A stretch of 61,682 bases of DNA. It comes from Nitrospira sp. Its GTDB lineage: Bacteria; Nitrospirota; Nitrospiria; Nitrospirales; Nitrospiraceae. Positions 9,483 through 18,025 of the stretch are shown here, one piece after another. Under the pieces are notes generated by a model. It was not told where the DNA came from, searched no databases, and saw only the letters and a program-made list of their open reading frames with translations. The position numbers were made by a program, and so were the translations under genes. The DNA lies in assembly GCA_018242765.1 (NCBI GenBank), contig JAFEBH010000024.1, forward strand, positions 1 to 61,682, in the 5' to 3' direction. How positions within the stretch are numbered: the first letter of the stretch is position 1; every line of letters starts with the position of its first letter.

Positions 9483-9934
9483 GGGTTGGTTCCGCACCCT
9501 TTCTCCTTGATTCGAGCATTGAGTTTATCCGTGATCTCGTCCATTATTTCCTCGGAAGGCTCTACAGGCCACCATTTTGCCGCTTGCTGAGAGGCCCCAC
9601 CCCTCGCGTGCCAACGTTGCCGAATCTCAAGGACATTGACCGAGGACTGGCCATTGTTGTCCCTGACGGCCACTGTCAACCGGGCTCGTTCACGATTGCC
9701 AAATCCCTCGCGTCCAAAGATCCCATAGGGACGGTTTTTCCCTTCCATTTCTATCCATGCCGTTTCAATCGTTCCAGTACTTTTGTTTTCTGATGTGACT
9801 GAGTAGCCGTTCATGGTGTCCAACGTTGTGTCCCAGACGGTATCGTAGGGGCAGAGGAATGTATGATCACGGCTTCCACTCAATGAGGCACAGGCTGTTA
9901 ATGCTAAAACGGGGAGGAGAAAAATTACGCGCAT
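9479..9934 (-). CDS. Hypothetical lipoprotein of the flavin unit
   Basis: A 151-residue lipoprotein: signal peptide MRVIFLLPVLALTAC with lipobox LTAC. The mature part (VWDTTLDTMNGYSVTSENKSTGTIETAW, and a late LNARIKEKG) resembles in pattern the BamC/NlpB-like outer-membrane assembly lipoproteins, but I would not assign it. It is translationally coupled to the FMN-binding gene and follows the porin gene by about 60 bases, so the three are probably made together. Confidence 0.65.
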   Translation of the reverse strand: MRVIFLLPVLALTACASLSGSRDHTFLCPYDTVWDTTLDTMNGYSVTSENKSTGTIETAWIEMEGKNRPYGIFGREGFGNRERARLTVAVRDNNGQSSVNVLEIRQRWHARGGASQQAAKWWPVEPSEEIMDEITDKLNARIKEKGCGTNP

Positions 9935-9960
9935 GAGTTGGTTCCTATTACATGATGTTA

Positions 9961-9985
9961 TGGAGGCCGGCAGAACCGGCCTCCA
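9961..9985 (-). terminator. Hairpin after the porin gene
   Basis: A 10-bp GC stem (9961-9970 with 9976-9985) lies 9 bases after the porin stop on the minus strand. No T run follows. It may lower expression of the downstream lipoprotein and flavin genes relative to the porin. Confidence 0.55.
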
Positions 9986-9993
9986 TAAACTCT

Positions 9994-11469
9994 CTAAAAA
10001 TACGTTGCTGCTGAAAGGACGAGCGCACCATCATGAATCCGCTGTCCGTTGTTTGCGTTAAATGCCTTTGGCATATACTGGTAGCTTATCTTGAATACCG
10101 TGTCTTCAACTGGGCGATAGTTCAATCCGAATGAAATCTGTTCGAGCTCACCCGCATTCTCTCCTTTATTATCCAAATTCAAATTGACTCGATCGTAACG
10201 AATCACAGCTGTGAAGGTTGATCCTTCGCCAAATCGCTTGGGTGAGAGCTTCGTCAAGAACGACGGCATGAAGTGGTAATTCCCTTGGACGTAAAACCCT
10301 TGCAGTCGCTGGGGGGGGGTAGCGAGTGAATTCAGCGAGCCGAATCCGGTCAGCAGAGAACCCGGCGTAAATCCAAAGCTGCTTCCAGGAATTGCACGGG
10401 AGTTATTCCTGGCATAGGCCCACGCCGCTTCACCGATGAGTTCGAACGGCCCCCGTTGGATTGTCCAGTCGATAGCGAAGATACTGAGGGGATTATAACT
10501 CGTTGGGGAAGAATTGCCGTAGTAGCCTGACCCTGCGACTTCTACGCCAAGCATCGGACTGTATGCTAGACGCCCAGAGACCGTTTTCCCATTATTGATA
10601 TCGAGCCCGTCTGAGGCGGAACATTTTCGTTGGCGAGCAGCTTTTGTGCCAGATTCCTCAGAAATACGGGGGGTACCGTCGCTATCATATCCACAAGGAC
10701 CTGTCGAAAAATAGACCTCATAATCCAGCTTTCCGGTTCGACCAGGGTACAACGTACCGTAAAGCCCGGCACCGGTTTCCGAAAGGGTTGTCGGAATGAT
10801 GAATTGGCTCACAAGTGGCCGATCGGTCAAGTCATTTAGTGGTGAGTCATGGAGAAGGTTGAATTTGCCGATTGGGAGGAGAAGAATTCCAGCCCGGAGA
10901 TTGATTGGTTCGTTTATGAGATAGTCTATATGGGCAAATTCCAGACTGATCTCAAACTCATTGGCTGCTCTAATCCCATGCTCAATTTCAAGTTCTGAGG
11001 CGAATTTTACGTGTTCCGTGATATCCGCGTAAATGAACGGGACGAATCGTTGTTGGTCGAATCCGTTAGTTGTGCCTTGGCCATAGCCTGTTTCCAACAC
11101 GCTGTTTCGATGGGTGCGGTATTGAATGTCCATGTAACCGCCAACGATGGCCTTAGGCGATGAGACAAATGGTTTTGCATAGATCAGTCGACCTGACCCG
11201 CTTGAGCTGAACGATAAAGGCTGTGCCTGGTCCGTGCGGCGTTCTTTGCCGACTTCCGGAAGCGAGCCAATCCCTGGCTCAGCAACCGGTGTTGCTGTAC
11301 CTTCGCGCCGTTCAACGGCACCTTCTCGTCGCTCGCGTTCTTGCAGGCGTTTTTCTACTGCCTCATCGACCAACTTCTTAATTTCCTCCGGGGTCATGTT
11401 TTCCGCGAATACCGGCATGGCCGGTAAGCTCATGATCACAAGAGCCCCGAGGATTGACCGTAACTTCAT
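9994..11469 (-). CDS. Outer-membrane porin with N-terminal coiled coil
   Basis: A 491-residue beta-barrel protein. Signal peptide to about residue 22 (PAMPVFA), then a charged helix (EEIKKLVDEAVEKRLQERE) typical of the periplasmic coiled coil in porins of this kind, a linker, and a barrel of alternating strands ending in the aromatic residue F (SAATYF), as required by the BAM machinery. GGAGG precedes the ATG. A run of nine C on the coding strand (10311-10319 as G) encodes Thr-Pro-Pro and could slip during replication. It leads the unit with the lipoprotein, FMN-binding and membrane genes. Confidence 0.75.
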   Translation of the reverse strand: MKLRSILGALVIMSLPAMPVFAENMTPEEIKKLVDEAVEKRLQERERREGAVERREGTATPVAEPGIGSLPEVGKERRTDQAQPLSFSSSGSGRLIYAKPFVSSPKAIVGGYMDIQYRTHRNSVLETGYGQGTTNGFDQQRFVPFIYADITEHVKFASELEIEHGIRAANEFEISLEFAHIDYLINEPINLRAGILLLPIGKFNLLHDSPLNDLTDRPLVSQFIIPTTLSETGAGLYGTLYPGRTGKLDYEVYFSTGPCGYDSDGTPRISEESGTKAARQRKCSASDGLDINNGKTVSGRLAYSPMLGVEVAGSGYYGNSSPTSYNPLSIFAIDWTIQRGPFELIGEAAWAYARNNSRAIPGSSFGFTPGSLLTGFGSLNSLATPPQRLQGFYVQGNYHFMPSFLTKLSPKRFGEGSTFTAVIRYDRVNLNLDNKGENAGELEQISFGLNYRPVEDTVFKISYQYMPKAFNANNGQRIHDGALVLSAATYF

Positions 11470-11584
11470 CGGTATCCTCCCGTATTAATGGTGTTGTGGT
11501 CTGACTCGGGACTCGAGGGTCTCTGGTCTTTAGCGTAACTCGTATGGATGGTCTAGGTACGACTGCCTCCTGTGTGAGAGAAGA

Positions 11585-11764
11585 CTATGTGGAAACGGTT
11601 CCCCACCCTTCGATTGAAGAAAAAGGGATGACGACAATGCGTTTGCACCGCTTACACTTGAGCTCGAGCCCTTGTCCGCACACTTTGGCGATCAATTGCC
11701 CGCACTCACAGCGCGTCTCAAGAATCTGGTGACTTTCGGATAAGGAAGCTCTTGCACTTGTCAT
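11585..11764 (-). CDS. Small zinc-ribbon protein
   Basis: A 59-residue protein. CECG (19-22) and CKRC (37-40) form a four-cysteine zinc ribbon, like the Com proteins of Mu-type phages and related small ribbons. It lies alone between the porin gene and the divergent 11954-12475 gene. Function unknown; nucleic-acid binding is plausible from the fold. No strong ribosome binding site was seen, so the call rests on the cysteine pattern. Confidence 0.5.
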   Translation of the reverse strand: MTSARASLSESHQILETRCECGQLIAKVCGQGLELKCKRCKRIVVIPFSSIEGWGTVST

Positions 11765-11901
11765 AAATACACGAGCCGCTGGCTTAGGTGAAATTGAGAA
11801 CGATTATTAATATCCTGATCGGTGCTCTGCTGTCAAGGTAGAATTTCAGTCGAGTAGAGCTGCCAGTGTCTCTACAAATTTCGTATAATTTCCAGGCAAG
11901 T

Positions 11902-12475
11902 ATGAAGCTTGGTCTGGCTCAAGGAATGTTCGTGCTGACCTCGACGCTGGCTTGTGGGGATGTGTGACCCAGCTGATATGACGGAGAGTCTGGTTGTTGG
12001 GCAAGTTATGGCGGTCTTGACAGGTGATCAATCTCGGCGGTATTTGCCAGCCGTACGGTTGGACAACCACACGTCTCACAAGCGATTCCAAGTTGAGATG
12101 AACCTCCACGATCGATATGTTGCTGTGAATCTGCCGTCCGGGCAGTACCGGCTGTCACACGTACAGATTGGTGAAGGACCGTTCATGTCTATGGCGGATG
12201 TCTCTATGATCTTTGTGGTCGATGTTCCTGTTAGTACGTATGTGGGGACTTGGAGGCTTGGAGTTAAGTCACCGTATTATGGGAGGATGATTGTGGTCTC
12301 GGTGTTTGCTGATCAAGCCGAGGCGGTGAGGGTACAGGACTTTCTCGCTGACGAGTATCCGGCCTTAGGTGGGTGCCCAGTGCTTGAAACACTCCTGCAA
12401 GCGGCACAACTGGAAATACGGCTCTATGAGGTCATGCCGTACCCGCGGTATCCGAGAGACTTTCGCCGGCATTGA
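11902..12475 (+). CDS. Hypothetical protein, possibly a lipoprotein with frameshifted signal
   Basis: The main frame runs from a GTG at 11954 to 12475 (173 residues; ESLVVGQVMAVLTGDQSRRYLPAVRL at its start). I recognise no family. Just upstream, another frame starting at ATG 11902 encodes a lipoprotein-like signal (MKLGLAQGMFVLTSTLAC) and stops at about 11965. A +1 shift would join the two into one lipoprotein. Either the gene is broken, or the base call is wrong, or the cytoplasmic form is real. It directly precedes apbE with a 19-base gap and is probably cotranscribed with it. Confidence 0.5.
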
Positions 12476-12494
12476 TGGTAAGGGTGATAGGACA

Positions 12495-13520
12495 ATGAAA
12501 ATCTCTCAATCCTCTCTCAGCTTCTTGACGATCCTCCTTCTTGCTCTGATCATGCTAGGAGGTTGTGCAGAAATACGCTCAGCCTCTCCGTCCATTGTCA
12601 CGAAACGTGCTCAGATGCACATGGGGACGCTTGTGACGGTTACAGCCGTTGCGTCGGACAAAAAGAGGGGTGACCATGCTGTTCAGGCTGCTTTCGATGA
12701 GATTAAGCGACTTGAACAGTTATTGAGTACGTGGCGTTCTGATAGTGAACTCTCACGGGTGAATGCCGAAGCCGGTCGTCAATCTGTCGAGGTAAGTCGA
12801 GATACATTTGAGGTGGTGGTGCGATCTCTGGAAATGGCGCAACTCACACATGGAGGCTTCAATATTGCGCTGGGACCTGCAATCGAAGCGTGGAGTGTAA
12901 CCGAGCGACAGGATATTCCATCCGAGAGCGAGTTGCAGCACGTGAAGCCCCTCATCGACTGGACGAGCATTCGCGTGGATCACGAGGCTCGAACCCTTTT
13001 CCTGCCACGCAACGGAATGAGAGTGGATGTTGGTGGAATTGGCAAGGGATATGCCGCCGATCGAGCGGTTGAGGAGATGAAGCGGGCAGGAGCTGAAGGG
13101 GGAGTGGTCGCATTGTCAGGAGACATCAAAACATTCGGCGCGCTTCCGGATCGCCGTGGATTTCCCGTCGGTATCAGACACCCACGGGAAGAAGGAGCGT
13201 TGATTGCCGTCATTGATCTGCAAGATGAAGCGATCTCAACAGCTGGCGACTATGAACGGTTCTTTGAACGGGATGGCGTGAGGTATCATCATATCCTAGA
13301 CCCTCACACGTTACAGCCGGCACGTGGATGTCAGAGTGTGACGGTGATTGCCAAGGACGGTGTAGTTGCCGACGGGCTCGATACAGGGATTTTTGTCCTG
13401 GGACCAGAAGAAGGGATGGCGTTGGTAGAACGCCTATCGGACGTCGAAGCGATCATCATCGATGCGAACGGCACCATGAGGGTGTCCTCAGGGCTTCGTG
13501 ATCGGTTACGCATACCATGA
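12495..13520 (+). CDS. apbE: FAD:protein FMN transferase (lipoprotein form)
   Basis: ApbE moves FMN from FAD to a threonine of exported flavoproteins. 341 residues with a lipoprotein signal ending in LGGC. Family motifs: MGTLVTVTA, STWRSDSELSRVNA, the glycine-rich GMRVDVGGIGKGYAADR, ALSGDIKTFG, and ISTAGDYERFF-x-HHILDPHT near the Mg site. The likely substrate is the SGAT protein encoded at 8811-9482 on the other strand. It is periplasmic and anchored to a membrane. Confidence 0.92.
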   Translation: MKISQSSLSFLTILLLALIMLGGCAEIRSASPSIVTKRAQMHMGTLVTVTAVASDKKRGDHAVQAAFDEIKRLEQLLSTWRSDSELSRVNAEAGRQSVEVSRDTFEVVVRSLEMAQLTHGGFNIALGPAIEAWSVTERQDIPSESELQHVKPLIDWTSIRVDHEARTLFLPRNGMRVDVGGIGKGYAADRAVEEMKRAGAEGGVVALSGDIKTFGALPDRRGFPVGIRHPREEGALIAVIDLQDEAISTAGDYERFFERDGVRYHHILDPHTLQPARGCQSVTVIAKDGVVADGLDTGIFVLGPEEGMALVERLSDVEAIIIDANGTMRVSSGLRDRLRIP

Positions 13521-13533
13521 GGATGACAGGCGA

Positions 13534-14373
13534 TTATCGGGCCGCCCGTAGATCGTAGCTGATAGAGAGTTTTACCGATATCTGAGGGCGTTCAAGTGGA
13601 TGATCAAGTTTCACGGGTGGACCGTTTCTGACGTCCTCCAACGCCACCTGGTCCAAGGTGGCATTCCCTGAACCCTTGGCGATGCGCACATTGCTCAGCG
13701 AGCCATCTTCGTGCAAGAGCGCAATCAGCGTGACCTTTCCTTCAATCCCCTCGGCACGCAATGCTGGGGGGTAGCGCTTGTCGAGGCCTTCGATCCACTT
13801 TGCCATGAGAGTGGTGAGCCATCGATAGTCGATATTGGCTGATTGCTGTGAGCCGGACGATGCTACCGGAGTATTAGGAGAGGTTGAAGAGGGACTCATC
13901 TCTGATGGTGCTGGAGGTAACTGATTCATGTCGGTGTGGGGAACCGAAGCTTGTTCAGTTGGTGGCACGAGCTGAGGGGATGAAGGAGCTGGCATCGCTT
14001 GTGGTGCGCTTGATTCGTGCAGAGGTGGTTCCGCCTGTTGATGTGGCGGAGCGAGCTCGGTTGTTGGTTCAGGTGGAGCTGAAGCAACCGGTGTTGATTT
14101 TATACGTGGAACAGGACGTATCGACGAAGGGGGATGCTTGGTTGGCGGAGTCGCTGGCGCGACGGGAGCAAGGGCAGATGCCGTTCCAGAAGGCGAACGA
14201 GTGGCCACCATGGCAACATCCCACTGGAACAGTTCCTCTTGTGGGTCCAGGTGGATACGCTGTACGAGCAGGATGCTGGCAAGAATCAAGCCGACATGTA
14301 AGAGGCACGAGAGAAACCAGCCAGTGACTGTGAAGTTGGAATAAGTCAGCGGAGGTTGCAATGAGCCTGGCAT
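13534..14373 (-). CDS. tonB: TonB energy-transducing protein
   Basis: 279 residues: an N-terminal membrane helix (WFLSCLLHVGLILASILLV, about 18-36), a long proline-rich periplasmic spacer (about 60-185), and a C-terminal TonB domain (YPPALRAEGIEGKVTLIALLHEDGSLSNVRIAKGSGN, then VKLSISYDL). It spans the periplasm and drives outer-membrane receptors with energy from ExbB-ExbD. The stop faces the apbE stop with only 13 bases between. Last gene of the exbB-exbD-tonB set. Confidence 0.92.
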   Translation of the reverse strand: MPGSLQPPLTYSNFTVTGWFLSCLLHVGLILASILLVQRIHLDPQEELFQWDVAMVATRSPSGTASALAPVAPATPPTKHPPSSIRPVPRIKSTPVASAPPEPTTELAPPHQQAEPPLHESSAPQAMPAPSSPQLVPPTEQASVPHTDMNQLPPAPSEMSPSSTSPNTPVASSGSQQSANIDYRWLTTLMAKWIEGLDKRYPPALRAEGIEGKVTLIALLHEDGSLSNVRIAKGSGNATLDQVALEDVRNGPPVKLDHPLERPQISVKLSISYDLRAAR

Positions 14374-14748
14374 TTAGAGCCGAATGACCTCCAAGCTTAC
14401 CTGATGAAATCCTAAGCCTCGAATCTCATCGACGAGGGCGACGAACTTTTCCAGCAAGGTGACCTTATCTGCACGAACGACCACCGCCGACTCGCGGGGC
14501 CGAGTGCTCAGGGCAGTGGGAAGACCGCCTTCTGGGATCGGCGTATCGTTAATAAACAAGTTCCCGTCCGCCGTCAACGCAATCACGATGGGCACGTCTT
14601 GCCGATCACTGACCGCTTTCGCTTTGGCGAGATTGACGGGAATTTGCCCCGTGCTGATGAAGGTGGCCGTGGTCAACACGATGACCAGCAGAACCAACAT
14701 CACATCGACGAGCGGAATAACGTTGATTTGATCAATGTTCCGTTCCAT
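14374..14748 (-). CDS. exbD: Biopolymer transport protein ExbD
   Basis: 124 residues: short cytoplasmic start (MERNIDQINVIPLVDVML), one membrane helix holding the essential Asp15, and a periplasmic domain (IPVNLAKAKAV, then ADGNLFINDTPI). Forms the proton channel with ExbB to energize TonB. Its start overlaps the end of exbB by 17 bases and its stop abuts the tonB start, so the three are one translational unit. Confidence 0.93.
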   Translation of the reverse strand: MERNIDQINVIPLVDVMLVLLVIVLTTATFISTGQIPVNLAKAKAVSDRQDVPIVIALTADGNLFINDTPIPEGGLPTALSTRPRESAVVVRADKVTLLEKFVALVDEIRGLGFHQVSLEVIRL

Positions 14749-15163
14749 GTTGTGCCTTATACTCGGTCAACAGTTCAGTGACGCGACGACGGAGTAGGTT
14801 GTTCATCACGACGCAAGGAATCGCGACCAAGAGTCCGACGGCGGTCGCCTTTAATGCCAGACTTAACCCAATCATGATTGTGTTGACCGCCATGGTTCCA
14901 GACGTTCCCATCGTATGGAACGTTAACATGATACCAAGCACGGTTCCGAGGAGGCCAATATAGGGAGCATTGGCGGCAACGGTGCCGATAATCACCAGGC
15001 GCTGAGTGAGGGTAATTTCCAGCAGCTGCGCGTTGGAAAACTGGGAAAAGTTGATCCGTTTGTAGAAGAGCCACCGTTCGATGGCCACTGCGACGGACCA
15101 CACACTGAGCACCAATAAGAGACCGATAACCCCGTAATCAATCACGTCTTTCAATGCGTCCAT
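14732..15163 (-). CDS. exbB: Biopolymer transport protein ExbB
   Basis: 143 residues, the short form of the MotA/TolQ/ExbB family, with three membrane helices (about 8-27, 68-88, 102-124). The conserved APYIGLLGTVLGIM block and the following LALKATAVGLLVAIP helix line the proton path with ExbD. It follows the ABC transporter gene after about 90 bases in the same direction. Confidence 0.93.
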   Translation of the reverse strand: MDALKDVIDYGVIGLLLVLSVWSVAVAIERWLFYKRINFSQFSNAQLLEITLTQRLVIIGTVAANAPYIGLLGTVLGIMLTFHTMGTSGTMAVNTIMIGLSLALKATAVGLLVAIPCVVMNNLLRRRVTELLTEYKAQHGTEH

Positions 15164-15255
15164 CGCGACTCCTTACAGTGTGGAAGGGGGCGTAAGCCGG
15201 GTGGGGTTGGGAACCTCAACGCTGATTCATCCATGCCAGATCTCAGGGGAGGCTG

Positions 15256-16392
15256 TCAATCACCACCTGCGTCCAGTTTCTCCCCGTGTCGCAATGGACG
15301 AGGGGGCGGTTCGGCCTGAAACAGTACGGTATGGGTTGCCGACACGCGGAGTTCGACGGAGGTGCCTTCTTGGTAGACGCTGGTCGAACTTTCACTACTA
15401 TGGACGAGCTGACCGGAAGGCAATTGAACCCTGTACAAATTTTCAGATCCGCGGAACTGTCTTGCCACGATTTTGGGTTCAGCGGATTTATTAGGCACAA
15501 GATGCACGTCGTCTGGGCGAATCATGACGACCACATGTTCTCCTTCAGAGCCGGTGATCGTATTAGGGAACTCTCCGAGCTCGGTGTGAACCGCTCCCTG
15601 GTGAATCTGGCCGGAAATGAAGTCGGCGTGGCCGACAAAGTCGGCCACGAACTGTGTGGCCGGGAGATGGTAAATGAGTTCAGGGGAATCCATCTGCTCG
15701 AGTATCCCTTGATTCAATACAGCGATACGGTCAGCCATGGCAAAGGCTTCCTCATGGTCATGCGTGACCATGATGGTGGTAGTGTTCATCTGATGTAACA
15801 GGGCGTGAACCTCTTGGCGCATACGACTGGCCATGTCGGGGTCCAGATTGCTGAATGGTTCATCCAGCAAGAGTAACACCGGATTTTGCACCAACGCCCG
15901 TGCGAGTGCCACTCGTTGCTGCTGTCCTCCCGATAATTCATGGGGGTATCGGCGTTCAAATCCTTCCAATCCGGTCAGACACAGCATCTCATCGACCCGA
16001 CGTGTTCGTTCTGCCCGAGGTAAGTGGTTGAGTCCAAACGCAATGTTGCCGGCGACACGCAGGTGCGGAAAGAGCGCGTATTCCTGAAAGACCATGCCGA
16101 CGCGGCGATGTTCTGTCGGAATCGTCTCCGAGGGGGATGAGACCACCAGTCCCGATAAGTGAATTTCCCCAGACCGTACGGGCTCGAATCCGGCGATGGC
16201 CCGCAGAACGGTGGTTTTCCCGCAGCCGGATGGTCCAAGCAGGCAGAGAATTTCACCTTCTTTGGCGGAGAATGAAATATTGCGAATGGCAGGTTGATGT
16301 GGATCGTAGGCACAGGAGACCGAACGAAGCTCCAAGATCGAAGTTCTCTGAGAGAAGAGTTGAGAGCGTGTGTGGGGGTGGTCGATATTCAT
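15256..16392 (-). CDS. fbpC: Iron(III)-type ABC transporter ATP-binding protein
   Basis: 378 residues. Walker A GPSGCGKTT, Q loop VFQEYALF, signature LSGGQQQR, Walker B LLLLDEP and H-loop VTHD are all intact. A C-terminal TOBE-like regulatory domain (VMIRPDDVHLV...) follows. It powers uptake by the permease and binding protein encoded upstream. The symbol is by similarity and context; thiamine, sulfate or polyamine importers share the domain layout, but the partner binding protein is of the ferric type. Confidence 0.85.
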   Translation of the reverse strand: MNIDHPHTRSQLFSQRTSILELRSVSCAYDPHQPAIRNISFSAKEGEILCLLGPSGCGKTTVLRAIAGFEPVRSGEIHLSGLVVSSPSETIPTEHRRVGMVFQEYALFPHLRVAGNIAFGLNHLPRAERTRRVDEMLCLTGLEGFERRYPHELSGGQQQRVALARALVQNPVLLLLDEPFSNLDPDMASRMRQEVHALLHQMNTTTIMVTHDHEEAFAMADRIAVLNQGILEQMDSPELIYHLPATQFVADFVGHADFISGQIHQGAVHTELGEFPNTITGSEGEHVVVMIRPDDVHLVPNKSAEPKIVARQFRGSENLYRVQLPSGQLVHSSESSTSVYQEGTSVELRVSATHTVLFQAEPPPRPLRHGEKLDAGGD

Positions 16393-16428
16393 CGGTCTGG
16401 TCTTTGCCGGTATGTTCGTGATGGTTCC

Positions 16429-18012
16429 TTACGCGGCCCGCCAATCACGGGACAGCAACAAGACGAGGGCAGGCAGACCGACAAGCACAATCAAGAGGGC
16501 AGAGGGAGCCGCCAGTTGATAATATTCTTCGCTTGCTTCCAGCCAGACGCGGATGGCTAGGGTGTCGAATCCGACTGGGCGGAGCAGGAGTGTGGCGGGA
16601 AGTTCTTTCATCGTTTGAAGAAAGACCAGGACCCAGGCCACGATGATGCCATTCCGGATCAGTGGCAACGTGACCTGTCGCACGGTCTCGCGAGCGCTCA
16701 GCCCGAGGGTGCGGGCAACTTCCTCAAGATTGGGTGTGATCTGCTGGATTGCAGGCTCGAGTGATTGTAGACCAGCCGGGAGGAAATGCAAGACGTAGGC
16801 GAGGACCAACACGATCACTGTTCCATAGACGACCGGTATCAGGTTGAGACAGAGGACCAATACGGCGAGTGCGGCCACTGGCCCTGGTAACACGTAGCCG
16901 GCATAGGCGGCCTGCAGGCAGCCGATGTTGAACCATGTGGGTTTTCGACTTGCCAGATAGGCCAACGGCAGTCCGATGAGCACACTGGCTGTGGCAGCCA
17001 GGGTCGCGAGCAAGGCACTGTTCCAGACAAAGCCGAAGAACCGTGCATCGAGAGTGGCGAGAGCCTCCGGAGAGAAGCTCCACATGATCAGGAGGCACAT
17101 GGGGACACCGAAGGCTGCTCCCATGATCACGGAGAGACATGCGGTCAAGCCTACTGTCTGGAGCCAGCTGCAATGGAATCGTTGTGGAGCGCGGTAGCGA
17201 CCAGCCGTTTGATAATAACGACTCTTCCGGCGAAACCATCGTTCGGTTAATAAGAACAGGAGTGCCAGGACGACCAACAACAGGCTCAAAATACTGGCGG
17301 CCTGGTTGTCCAACTGGCCGGTCATTTGTTGAAACACGGCATAGGTCAGTGTTTGGTAGCGTAACAATGACACCGCTCCGAAATCGGAGACCACATACAG
17401 GATGACCAGTGCGACACCAGCGACGATCGACGGTCGCAACAGCGGGAGAGTGACGAAAAAGATTCTCCTCAGGGAGGAGGCGCCACAGGTACGGGCGACT
17501 TCTTCAAACGACACGTTGAAATTCAGGAGTGCGCTGCGGGTAAGCAAATAGATGAACGGGAATGTCGCGAGCGCCATGACCAAAGTGACGCCCATAAAAC
17601 TTTGAGGCGAGAAGATTCTGGCTTGAGGGCCAGCCACTAGTTGCCAAATGTGCTCGACTGGGCCGCCCAATCCCAAGAGGTAGTTGAAGACAGAGGCCAA
17701 CACGTACGTCGGCATGGCCAGTGGAAGCACGAGGGCCAATTCCCAAAATCGGCGTCCAGGAAATTCAAATCGGGTGACGATCCATGCGGTCGAGACACCC
17801 AGTCCGAGCGCGAGAATTGCGACAGCCCCGGCCAAGAACACCGTGTTCCAGAGGAGCTCAGGTACACGGGTTGTCCAGAGGCGAGACCAGACATCCAAAT
17901 CGGCTGAAAAGGCGAGGGCTATGATATAGATCAATGGGAAGAGAATCAGCGCGGCACTGGCCAGAGCAGCCAATTGGAGGGAGGAGAACGATGATGAGCG
18001 GGCGGCAATCAC
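16429..18012 (-). CDS. fbpB: Iron(III)-type ABC transporter permease (fused double permease)
   Basis: 527 residues with about 12 membrane helices, made of two permease halves as in FbpB. Each half carries the EAA-type loop that contacts the ATPase (EVARTCGASSLRRIFFVTLPLLRP near 172, and EVARTLGLSARETVRQVTLPLIRNG near 440). It starts with GTG and follows fbpA by 13 bases. Transports the ferric ion delivered by the periplasmic protein. Confidence 0.88.
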   Translation of the reverse strand: MIAARSSSFSSLQLAALASAALILFPLIYIIALAFSADLDVWSRLWTTRVPELLWNTVFLAGAVAILALGLGVSTAWIVTRFEFPGRRFWELALVLPLAMPTYVLASVFNYLLGLGGPVEHIWQLVAGPQARIFSPQSFMGVTLVMALATFPFIYLLTRSALLNFNVSFEEVARTCGASSLRRIFFVTLPLLRPSIVAGVALVILYVVSDFGAVSLLRYQTLTYAVFQQMTGQLDNQAASILSLLLVVLALLFLLTERWFRRKSRYYQTAGRYRAPQRFHCSWLQTVGLTACLSVIMGAAFGVPMCLLIMWSFSPEALATLDARFFGFVWNSALLATLAATASVLIGLPLAYLASRKPTWFNIGCLQAAYAGYVLPGPVAALAVLVLCLNLIPVVYGTVIVLVLAYVLHFLPAGLQSLEPAIQQITPNLEEVARTLGLSARETVRQVTLPLIRNGIIVAWVLVFLQTMKELPATLLLRPVGFDTLAIRVWLEASEEYYQLAAPSALLIVLVGLPALVLLLSRDWRAA

Positions 18013-18025
18013 AGGTCACTCGGGG

